This document shows, piece by piece, positions 52,568 to 60,965 of a DNA stretch of 64,000 nt. The notes under the pieces were generated by a model. The model was not told where the DNA came from and searched no databases. It saw only the letters and a program-made list of their open reading frames with translations. The position numbers were made by a program, and so were the translations under genes. Source of the DNA: Adineta steineri (lineage: Eukaryota; Rotifera; Eurotatoria; Adinetida; Adinetidae); the NCBI GenBank assembly GCA_905250115.1, contig CAJNOI010000094.1, positions 277,375 to 341,374 on the forward strand, given 5' to 3'. The first letter of the stretch is position 1. Every line of letters begins with the position of its first letter.

Positions 52568-53880
52568 TTAAATATTTTTATATTTTTAACGAACTTTAAA
52601 GAAAGTTATTTTAAATAAAATTATTCTTTCCTGTAGAATCGTATCTCATTACATTAGTTAGAATAAAATAGCGATTGCATAAATGTATATTGCTTCATCT
52701 ATTCCTGTGCTTTTAAGTTCGTACGTTCTACATTCGATATGGTTCATCATCAACTATTTCATGAATATAAGAAGACTTCGTATGAATAGATCGAAGAACT
52801 TGATTGTTGAACATTAATAATGAAAGAAACAGAAGCTTTTTCAAAATTTAAAATTTTTAAAGAGTTTTACTATTAATAGAAGAGTGGAAATTCTTGAGCG
52901 AAAACACTCAACATATTCGGATCAAAACAAAGCTTTCAACAAAAGACTAATAAATTTAAAATATGACATATTGATAGCTTACCTCGGCACAGATATATTC
53001 AATGTTTAAGTTATGTATTATTAAGATGCAGAAGCGTGTTAATAAATGAATTATTCGCATCAACCTCCTAACATAGTTATTATACTGCTAAGACGGAAAT
53101 TTCTGAAATCTTGGTAAGATTTATTGACACTCTTTAGACTTGCATAGTTATGACTCCTGAAGTCTAGAAGTATTAGATCTGAAAAGAGCTAATACTGTTT
53201 TTTTGTAGTTGGTGTGGGTGTGTATGAGGAAGAAACGTTACAGTCACACCCACACCCAAATACTCCCATGTTGTCGGTCTATCGTTCGGACCTGGTCTCG
53301 GCGGGGAATGTCTGCTGATGAAAATGTAACACAGAGCCCCACTTCGGATCAGTTACGAATGCTTTGACTAATAAATATTTAAGAGACACTTCTTGATCTC
53401 CTTAATTTTTATCTGAAAACCATCTTGGAGGTGGGTGTGGGTGTTCTTCACATACACTTTAATAAATTAAGAAAAAAAATAGATGAAATATCCGTTAATC
53501 CTCTAAACCTTTTATTAATATTCAAAAGAATCGAGAAGAACGACATAATGATCTCTCGGTTGAAGAAGACGAAGAAAATGAAATTGAATTCCAGTGGGGA
53601 ATCTGTTTGTAAAAAACTGCTTAAATAAATATTTTATGTATTTTCGACATGAAGTTTTTGTTATTCTTAATAATAAAATCGTTGAATTTAATGAAAAAAA
53701 AGAAGTGAAATAATTAAATTCGAAAATAATGAAAATCTAATTGATATTCATCAAAAGGTTTTGTTTTTAATTTCAATAAAGAAATGATTTTCACAATTGT
53801 TTGAGATCAATTTTTCTTATAAGATTTGTTCTGTTCTACCAGATGTTTGTTTCTTTTTTCGAAGACATATTTATCTTGAG
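52568..53880. other. Intergenic region with relics and telomere-like words
   Basis: No complete gene. A telomere-like hairpin is at 53211-53268 and a half element (TTGGAGGTGGGTGTGGGTG) at 53426. A frame around 53523-53610 reads QKNREERHNDLSVEEDEENE followed by an aromatic end and a stop, probably the tail of a decayed gene. Confidence 0.45.
53211..53268. repeat. Telomere-like hairpin
   Basis: GGTGTGGGTGTGTATGAGG against CACACCCACACCC, loop about 20 bases. Confidence 0.75.
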
Positions 53881-54240
53881 GGTGGGTGGAGTGTAGGTGT
53901 GGGTGTGAATATAAGAAAAATTCAGCATCGAAACCTTCACTCCACACCCACGTGCTAACGCTCATTACACCCGCCCACACTCACACCCCCATTCACATCC
54001 ACCCACACCCACACTCACACCCACACCCACACCCATCCACACCCACACCCACACCCACACACCCACACCCACCTACACCCACTCTCCCACTCACATCCAC
54101 ATCCACATCCACCCACACTCACACCTACACTCACACCCACCCACCCACATCCACACTCACCCACATCCACACCCACATCCACACCCACACCCACATCCAC
54201 ACCCACATCCACCCACTCACACTCACACCCATCCACACCC
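53877..54240. repeat. Telomere-like element opening into a long CCCACA array
   Basis: Starts ATCTTGAGGGTGGGTGGAG (left-end consensus), then a spacer and roughly 290 bases of degenerate CCCACA/CCCATC/CTCACA units on the plus strand. The hexamer is the complement of TGTGGG. The reading frames across it are Pro/Thr/His or Gly/Val/Cys repeats and are not genes. Confidence 0.85.
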
Positions 54241-54650
54241 TAGTTTTTCATATATTTTGCTGTACTGAAAAGAAAATTTTGTTCAGTTACAAAAGACGCT
54301 TACTTAATATGAAGCTTTCTAGCACAAGGAATAAGTTTAAATATTAGATTATTCATTGCTTCTCTCAGTTCAAGTCATGCCTCAACTCGATCTTAAAATG
54401 AATATATTCAACTACTTTTGATTTCGCCTGATATTTTTTTATTATGATTATATGAATTTTATTGCTAAGCAAGTAGGAAGAAATAAAGAACACAAGAAGT
54501 AAAGAACTGCTACAAACATTATGATTGACTAATCACAATATATTTATTTATGATATTTCGACAACATCGATTGTCATCATCAGAATAAATACAATAACTT
54601 TTTTAACACGTATTTGATAGATAATGTGAGACGTATATAATTGTGAACAT

Positions 54651-54980
54651 GTGTTCGTGTGTGGGTGTGGGTGTGGGTGTGGGTGGGGTGTGGGTGTGGG
54701 TGTGGGTGGGTGTGGGTGTGGGTGTGGGTGTGAGTATGGGTGCGGGTGTAGGTGTGGGTGTGGGCGTGGGAAGGGTCTTCTTTCTTTAAAGAGAACACCC
54801 ACACCCACACCCACACCCACCCACACCCACACCCACACCCCACCCTCACCCACACCCACACCCACCCACACCCACACCCACCCACACCCACACCCACACC
54901 CACACACACCCACACCCACACCCCACCCTCACCCACACCCACACCCACACCCACCCACACCCACACCCACACCCACACCC
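54651..54980. repeat. Large telomere-like hairpin (G-rich arm, C-rich arm)
   Basis: About 120 bases of GTGGGT repeats (54655-54775) are followed after a 25-base loop (TTCTTTCTTTAAAGAGAA) by about 180 bases of CCCACA repeats ending CACCCTCAAG. The strand switch inside one element makes a potential hairpin of over 100 bp. It ends with the same CTCAAG terminus as the small hairpins. Confidence 0.88.
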
Positions 54981-55037
54981 TCAAGGTTGTTCGCTGATTA
55001 CCTATGCGAGGATGTCGATGTGTCATGGTGAGGGTAT

Positions 55038-55057
55038 GGGGGGGGGGGGGGGGGGGG
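55038..55057 (+). repeat. Run of 20 Gs
   Basis: Uninterrupted poly-G immediately left of dispersed repeat copy B, following GAGGGTAT. The length is probably approximate because such runs are hard to sequence. Confidence 0.9.
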
Positions 55058-55472
55058 AGGTATATGAGAAAGAAAAGCAACACTCACATCTACACCTACG
55101 ACTGCTTGTGTCCGCAAAAGTTGTTGGCTTTTTTTATCAGTCTGAAGCAGTAAAGTAATATGTAAACAAAAGTTTCTGAAGAGAGGCCGAGAGCGAAGTC
55201 ATACACTAGTCGCTTATTTTTCTGAAGAACGCGTAAAAGTACAACGTACAAATTCAGTCACATATTTTACTTGCTGCTGAAAGGTAAGAAAGAATTTTGC
55301 TTCTAAAGCAAACTAATACGTCGATTTTTTTCCAACTTCGATGCGCTTGCGTAAATCCTTGATAAGCTGTGCTGTTAGACCGCAGTGGCAGACGCTTAGT
55401 CAAAGCATCTGTATGAATGCTAAGTTTTCAAAATATATCTACTAAACCCTGATACTAAAAGCAAATATATAT

Positions 55473-56095
55473 CTTACGAGGAAGGTTCACCAACTTGAAA
55501 ATCGCTTTTGAGCTGATATTTTGTGCATAAGTAGATACTAGTGGGCCTAGTAAAAGCCTAAAAGGATAGCTGCTAATAGCGCTTTCTCATCGAGTTATAG
55601 TTAATTTACTAAAATTTTAGCCTGTATCTTGATATAAGGTTGAAAATCGAATGATCGCAGTTTGGCCTGAATTCTTGTCCATGGATAGTACAACATATAA
55701 ATAGCATCTCCTCAAAATTTCAGTTCAATCGGATAGTTCCTTCACAGGATAGTATATTTCAAAAAGTGTTCATATTTTATCAATGATATAAGAAACTTCT
55801 TTTTTTCTAAAAACTTATTATCTAGTGAAGGAACTATCCGATTGAACTGAAATTTTGAGGAGATGCTATTTATATGTTGTACTATCCATGGACAAGAATT
55901 CAGGCCAACTGCGATCATTCGATTTTCATCCTTATATCAAGATATAGGCTAAAATTTCAGTAAATTAACTATAACTCGAAGAGAAAGCGCTATTAGCAGC
56001 TATCCTTTTAGGCTTTTACTAGGCCCACTAGTATCTACTTATACACAAAATATCAGCTCAAAGCGATTTTCAAGTTGGTGAACCTTCCTCGTAAG
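55473..56095. mobile_element. 623-bp foldback element (MITE-like)
   Basis: Left arm 55473-55745 and right arm 55825-56095 are inverted copies, about 95% identical by eye, around a 79-base loop. Termini are CTTACGAGGAAGGTTCACC and its complement GGTGAACCTTCCTCGTAAG. There is no coding capacity, so it would be non-autonomous. Comparison with the unoccupied copy A suggests insertion into an AT-rich spot (ATATAT...). A clear target-site duplication was not resolved. Confidence 0.85.
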
Positions 56096-56296
56096 TACTT
56101 GGTGGTGGTGGTTTTTGTTGCAGATGCGAGCGTGCATATTGCAATGAGAATATGACGACCTAGTCTCCACTTAGGAAATAGGTACAGAAATAGGAAAGTA
56201 ATAACGATCTTTCAGATCTAGATTCTCACCTTCATTGATATTTACACTCACAAATACAATAATATCCGAAGCCGCATCAAACTCCTCAAACTTAGT

Positions 56297-56362
56297 GTGT
56301 GAGGATAAAGGTGTTTGGGTGTAAGTGTTCACTTTTTGCACATCCGTACCTATACTTCACAT
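56297..56362. repeat. Degenerate telomere-like hairpin
   Basis: TAGTGTGTGAGGATAAAGG with GTGTTTGGGTGTAAG on the left and CACATCCGTACCTATACTTC on the right. Worn member of the family within copy B. More CCCACCC and CACACCC words follow at 56585-56650. Confidence 0.5.
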
Positions 56363-56968
56363 CTAAACTTCTTACCAGTGGGGAAACCTGAAAATCAGTG
56401 AGGAGATGGCGGTTTGTTGGAAGGGGCGGTAATCATCATGAAAATTTGATTTTTGACAAGTAGTATAACATTTTTTTAACGGTTTTTGCTGAGAAAAAAG
56501 AAAGAAAAGGATTGTCAGAGGGTGGAGGTCGCCGGATCGCGAATTCCTACGTTCGTCACTACCCCTAACCCACTTGCTCATCAAATCCCACCCACGCCCA
56601 TATATATATACTCTTACCCATACTCGTACTCCACATTCACACCCATACTTTAAAAACGTATTAACAGTACATTTTTTAATGAAACTTCAAGGGTTATCTG
56701 GCGCTAACAGTCATTGACGAAGAAAAACACGTGAAACTCCGTTAGAAAACTATTTTTAATGCATTTTTATGGTCCAAAAGATAATATGTGTTTTTTGTTA
56801 AATCGTTAATATTGCAAATTTTTTACATGGGATCCGTTAAAAAAATGCGGTTTTCTTTTTGGATGATATACACTCTAATTTACGACCTCGCTCGTCAATA
56901 CACTCTTCAAATTTTTGAACATTTTTTCACTCCCGTAATGTCTTGTAGAATATAGAACCAAGGTATAT

Positions 56969-57751
56969 ATGGCTAGTAGATTTACTGATTGTTATTCTGA
57001 AAAACAATCTGGACCAATCAGTGGCTACTGGAAGTATCCACTTGTGTCCTTGAAAGATGCACTAGCCCCCGTTTCGTCAAAAGTTAATGGATTAGATCGG
57101 GATATCCAAGAAGCTTATGATCATTGTCATTTCCCATCAGAACATGGCCTTACTAAGGATGAATCGGCTGCTGTATTCTTATACACATCCGAAGCAGGTG
57201 AATACAGTTTTTATGCTGTCTTGAACCGAGCACTGCGGGATGAGGAGCGAAGAAAAATAACATCATGGTTCTCCTATCTGAAACTGTTCGACACAGCCTT
57301 GGAAAAACTACCTACAGTAAAAGGATGCATTTGGCGTGGCGTACCTCAGAATGTTAGCCAAGATTACGTCGAGGGCACCGTAATAACCTGGTGGAGTGTT
57401 AATTCTTGTTCGTCAGTAGTCAAAGTTGTCGAAGACTTCCTAAGCTCCAATGATGACTCCACACTGTTCATGATCGAAGCTGCAAATGGAAAAAAATTGA
57501 CTGGATACACTACTTACCCCAATGAAAAAGAAGTTTTGTTGAAAATGGGAACGAAACTACATGTAAAGAGCAATGTAATGAAGCATGGCAAATTATACCT
57601 TATCCATTTACTGGAAATTGATAATAATAATCAAGTAGGAATACCAGCTACTACGATCGCAGCGCCATCAATATCATCTTCATCGCCAGCCTCAGCTGCT
57701 GCTGCAAGTTATTTACAACCAAAACCACTCAACAAAACTATTCACCGTTAG
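56969..57751 (+). CDS. Arginine-type mono-ADP-ribosyltransferase (ART)
   Basis: A single exon of 260 residues. The R-S-E triad of arginine ADP-ribosyltransferases is visible: Arg in GCIWRGV (about residue 119), the S-x-S region WWSVNSCS (about 142-149), and the E-x-E motif in YPNEKEVLL (about 189). Upstream, helices with EAYDHCHFPSEHGLT and FYAVLNRALRDEERRKI match the usual N-terminal ART pattern. The enzyme would transfer ADP-ribose from NAD+ to an arginine on a target protein. No signal peptide is seen, so it is likely intracellular. The end is Ser/Ala-rich and disordered. It lacks introns and is less AT-rich than the core genes. Such ARTs are numerous in bdelloids. The substrate is unknown. 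Confidence 0.85.
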   Translation: MASRFTDCYSEKQSGPISGYWKYPLVSLKDALAPVSSKVNGLDRDIQEAYDHCHFPSEHGLTKDESAAVFLYTSEAGEYSFYAVLNRALRDEERRKITSWFSYLKLFDTALEKLPTVKGCIWRGVPQNVSQDYVEGTVITWWSVNSCSSVVKVVEDFLSSNDDSTLFMIEAANGKKLTGYTTYPNEKEVLLKMGTKLHVKSNVMKHGKLYLIHLLEIDNNNQVGIPATTIAAPSISSSSPASAAAASYLQPKPLNKTIHR

Positions 57752-58904
57752 TGTTACATACATTTTCGTTGAAAACACATGAATGATGCTGTGTGTTCCA
57801 TTAATACTAGATGCCGAAGTCAGATAGTAATTGCATAACTACTGCTATTCAAAACTTTACTGAAATTCATGAGCAGTTACAGTAGTTTCCAAGAATCGAC
57901 GAACTTTTCTATTTTTCTTTCTGATAAGAACAGGAAAATTTTATTGAGGATAGGATTAATTCATTACACTTATATAATTCTTTGCATAGTCCGTCCAGAA
58001 AGTCCGTAAGCGCGGGTATTTTCCTACTAACTCCTGATAAAAACAAGATAAAAACCTGGGTGGGTGCGGATGCGAATGCATTTATGATAAATATTCACAC
58101 TAATACTCACTCTACCTCACCGCCTAACAGTTACTGACTATGGATGGATCGGTCATGCTCCGACAACAGCTCATTGTATATGTTATTACTGATCAGTGTA
58201 CATCCATCGATTTTCCCTCATACTTCCAGTTTTTTGTCTTCATTTTTCGAAATTTACGGAAAGTGGAGAATTGTAGTACGGAAGGGAATTTTCTAATGAA
58301 ACAAATATTTGATAAAGTTTGACCTAAGGTTCTTGAGGCTGAAAAATCTGATTCGCAAGATCAATTATTCAAACTTATAAATCTCAAAATTCCACGACAA
58401 GGGTGATATTTTTTGAAAGTAATGACATTCTATATGAAAATAAGGAACTAAGGATAGAAATGAAGATCTAAGTATAGGAATAGAGAAGTCAAATGTAAAA
58501 AAACCTACGCTTGCGATATTTATAGAAATAAACTTCAATCAAGTCAGCAGATCCAGACTAAATGTGCTGCGTGGGCTGCTGTAGAATCAGGCAGAACCAT
58601 TTTTTGGTAGCAGGGAAAAGAAGTTTGAGAAGAGTGGTATTTTCAGTGTAGGTGTAAATATTAACATCATATCACACCCATACTCGTCTTCTTACGGCTA
58701 TCGGTGGCTAACAGAATATGTTACTAGTTACATTAGGAGATGTTGTCGATCGAGTCTCAAATTTATTTGATGGAGTTGACGGAAAAATATGAGTAGTTAA
58801 AGAAAATATAAAGAATCCAACAGACAGTTTAACTCAAAACAAATCCGCTTCGATTCAATTGTCTATGATGCAATTCGACTTGAATCTGTCGCTTGATCAT
58901 GTGC

Positions 58905-59087
58905 TTAATGAAAGGCTTCGTTTCGAGAAATGTCAATTACTAAAACCGTAGTTCTTTTACTTGAGCTTTTTTTAACACCGTTACATCTAGCTTCATCTCG
59001 CGCCCAAATCGTTTGGAGTGGCATGCAGGGTATGAACTTATGATCAAAATATTCCACTGGACCTAAATTCGTATTTATGTAATACAA
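58905..59087 (-). pseudogene. Protein-like relic frame, unknown
   Basis: About 60 codons with balanced composition (GPVEYFDHKFIPCMPLQTIW, then a basic KKSSSKRTTVLVIDISRN) end at TAA. No domain is recognised, and flanking frames are closed. It could be a decayed exon. Confidence 0.25.
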
Positions 59088-59141
59088 ATTGAAACCGTTC
59101 TCTCATAATATATTCCTAGAATGTGTAAGGGTGCTTGATTA

Positions 59142-59195
59142 TCTTGAAGGTGTGAGTCTAGTTTCATGTTTCAACGCACACCCACACACTCTGAA
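59142..59195. repeat. Telomere-like hairpin, worn
   Basis: ATTATCTTGAAGGTGTGAG on the left and CGCACACCCACACACTC on the right. The left end matches the family consensus ATCTTGAGGGTGTG. Confidence 0.6.
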
Positions 59196-59816
59196 AAGAG
59201 GCCATAGTACTGTTTTAATGTTCCCGAGACATTGCATTATTATGGTACTCTAGAAAAAGCTGTGGTCTCCTAGAGAAAGACAAGAAAAACTGATTTTGAA
59301 ATTTTTTTTGAAAATCTGGACAGACGCAGACCTTAATAATAATAATTTATTATGAAAAAATAAAATATTTTCACTGCTCCTATTATTAAATAAAAATATC
59401 GGAATCTATCAGGCTATATGTGTTGTGTAAAATACAAACATACGTTTACCAAAACCATATCTTAGGATAAGAGCAACGAAAATATTAGAAACTTTTACGA
59501 TAAACTACTCTGATCCAAGTTGGTCTCTATACAAAGTTTCATATTGAAATTAGAAACTCAGTTTTTCTAGAGTTCTTGACGATGCTACGATATTGTGTTA
59601 CAAAATCCGTAAAAATGTATTATCTCGGTAGCAATAAGGTGTTACCATAGTCCCTTTTCAGGCTATTCGTGCTCATCAGAAACTACATAATGAGCATAGT
59701 CTCGACTCAAAAGTATTTCGTTAGCTAGCGATCTTGTGTCGTAAATGTCCCGGAATAATGAACGCTGCTTATAACTTCTGATCAATTTATCCGTTATTTA
59801 TCAAGTGTTTTTAGCA

Positions 59817-60965
59817 ATGGCTTCGTCGTCTTCAAAACAAGAATACGGTATAATCATTCTGGGTAATTCGGGCGTAGGGAAGAGCTTCCTAGCCAATACT
59901 TTACTCGGTCGAGAAGCGTTCGATAATCGAGTTTCGGCTCGCGCAGTGACAACCGACACCGAGTTTGAAGAGATCACTATGGGAAACGCAAGTTACGCCA
60001 TTTTCAACATTCCAGGCCTCATTGAAGCTAATCAAGAGCGCATTGATAAGAACAAGCGCGAGATTGACAAAGCCTTCCTTGAGTGCCCAAAATCAATCAT
60101 CTTCTATGTGTTTGGACAGCAAAATGGTCGGATTCGAGATGAGGACGTTGTTGCTTTCAATGCACTTAACAGCGCCTACCCATTCAAGCTCGAATCACTC
60201 GTGCTCATTGTCAATGGACTAGCAAAAGACCGACCTAAAGATTATGAAGGTGAAGTCATTGTCATGCTAGAAGAGCTTATCAATGTACCGTGCCAGAATC
60301 TATGTGTTCTCGATATGATAGATAAGAACAACCAACATGAGAAAGAAAACTTGAAGAACAAACTACTTCAAGTCATGGTCGAACGAATGCCGAATGATCA
60401 CATCAAAGAGCATGATATCGAGCTACAAAAAGAAGAGGTTCGTAAAGCAAAAGATGAAATCAAGAAATTGCAAGAGACTTTTCAGCAAAACAAAGAAATG
60501 TACGAATATAAAATCAAGGAGCAACAAAGAAAGTACGAGGAAACGTTTGCTCAGATTAGAAAAGACAATGAACAGATGCGACGCCTCATCGAGCGACAAG
60601 CGGAAGATCAACGACGACGAGATGCTGAGCACGAAAAATTAAACCAGCAACTAATGGAAGAAAAGAAACGCACCGATAAGCTAGAAAAAGAGGTGAAAGA
60701 CGAACGAGAAAAAAGGGAGAAAGCCGAACGAGAAAGAAAGGAGCAAGCTGATCGAGAAGCAAAGGAGAAAGCTGATCGAGAAGCACAGGAGCAAGCTGAT
60801 CGAGAAGCAAGGGAACAAGCTGACCGAGCGCGTAAGTCTTTCTTAATGATTACAGAAAAAATGTTTCAAGGTTTTTTGTCGTTCGGGCAGACTTTAGAGA
60901 TGCCAATGTCTAGAGAAGAAAATCATATAGTTCATCACATATACTTAAGACTTTTGGTCGAATAA
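59817..60965 (+). CDS. AIG1-type (GIMAP/IAN-like) GTPase with coiled-coil tail
   Basis: ATG at 59817 opens 382 codons in one exon. An upstream GTG-initiated extension was rejected. The AIG1 G domain has P-loop GNSGVGKS (16-23), a Thr-rich switch (ARAVTTDT) and G3 NIPGL (64-68) in place of DxxG. Residues about 195-335 are a charged coiled coil. Its last part is built from 8-residue units of the type EQADREAK, encoded by a 24-bp minisatellite. GIMAP-type GTPases bind membranes and oligomerise through helical tails, and several act in immune cells. A perfect GTAAGT donor at 60832 means the last 44 residues could be intron read-through, so the true C-terminus is uncertain. GC content is well above that of the core genes. 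Confidence 0.82.
   Translation: MASSSSKQEYGIIILGNSGVGKSFLANTLLGREAFDNRVSARAVTTDTEFEEITMGNASYAIFNIPGLIEANQERIDKNKREIDKAFLECPKSIIFYVFGQQNGRIRDEDVVAFNALNSAYPFKLESLVLIVNGLAKDRPKDYEGEVIVMLEELINVPCQNLCVLDMIDKNNQHEKENLKNKLLQVMVERMPNDHIKEHDIELQKEEVRKAKDEIKKLQETFQQNKEMYEYKIKEQQRKYEETFAQIRKDNEQMRRLIERQAEDQRRRDAEHEKLNQQLMEEKKRTDKLEKEVKDEREKREKAERERKEQADREAKEKADREAQEQADREAREQADRARKSFLMITEKMFQGFLSFGQTLEMPMSREENHIVHHIYLRLLVE
60717..60830 (+). repeat. 24-bp coding minisatellite
   Basis: About 4.7 in-frame copies of a unit like GAGCAAGCTGATCGAGAAGC plus AAAG encode the coiled-coil repeats of the AIG1 protein. Copies differ at only a few bases, so recent expansion or homogenisation is likely. Confidence 0.88.

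Larger units (their letters stand above)
55045..56600 (+). repeat. Dispersed repeat, copy B, interrupted by a foldback element
   Basis: Diverged copy of 44820-45690 in the same orientation. Homology runs up to about 55472 and resumes after 56095, so the intervening foldback was inserted after the copies separated. No gene is recognised in it. Confidence 0.7.
57752..59816. other. Intergenic region with worn telomere-like hairpins and relic frames
   Basis: Hairpin remnants lie at 58057-58125 (GGGTGGGTGCGGATGCG / TACTCACTCTACCTCACC), 58645-58690 and 59142-59195. A minus-strand frame at 59087-58905 (containing GPVEYFDHKFIPCMPLQTIW) looks protein-like but has no identified start or family. Otherwise I see nothing. 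Confidence 0.45.

Noticed and set aside
53886-55083. Long Pro/Thr/His and Gly/Val/Cys reading frames on both strands
   Set aside because: They are translations of CCCACA/TGTGGG repeat arrays with no start context or domain.
58140-58322. 60-codon plus-strand frame after the ART gene
   Set aside because: No domain, no conserved context, and it lies next to a worn telomere-like hairpin.
60423-60810. Leucine-rich minus-strand frames opposite the AIG1 gene
   Set aside because: Antisense shadows of the charged coiled coil and its 24-bp repeat.
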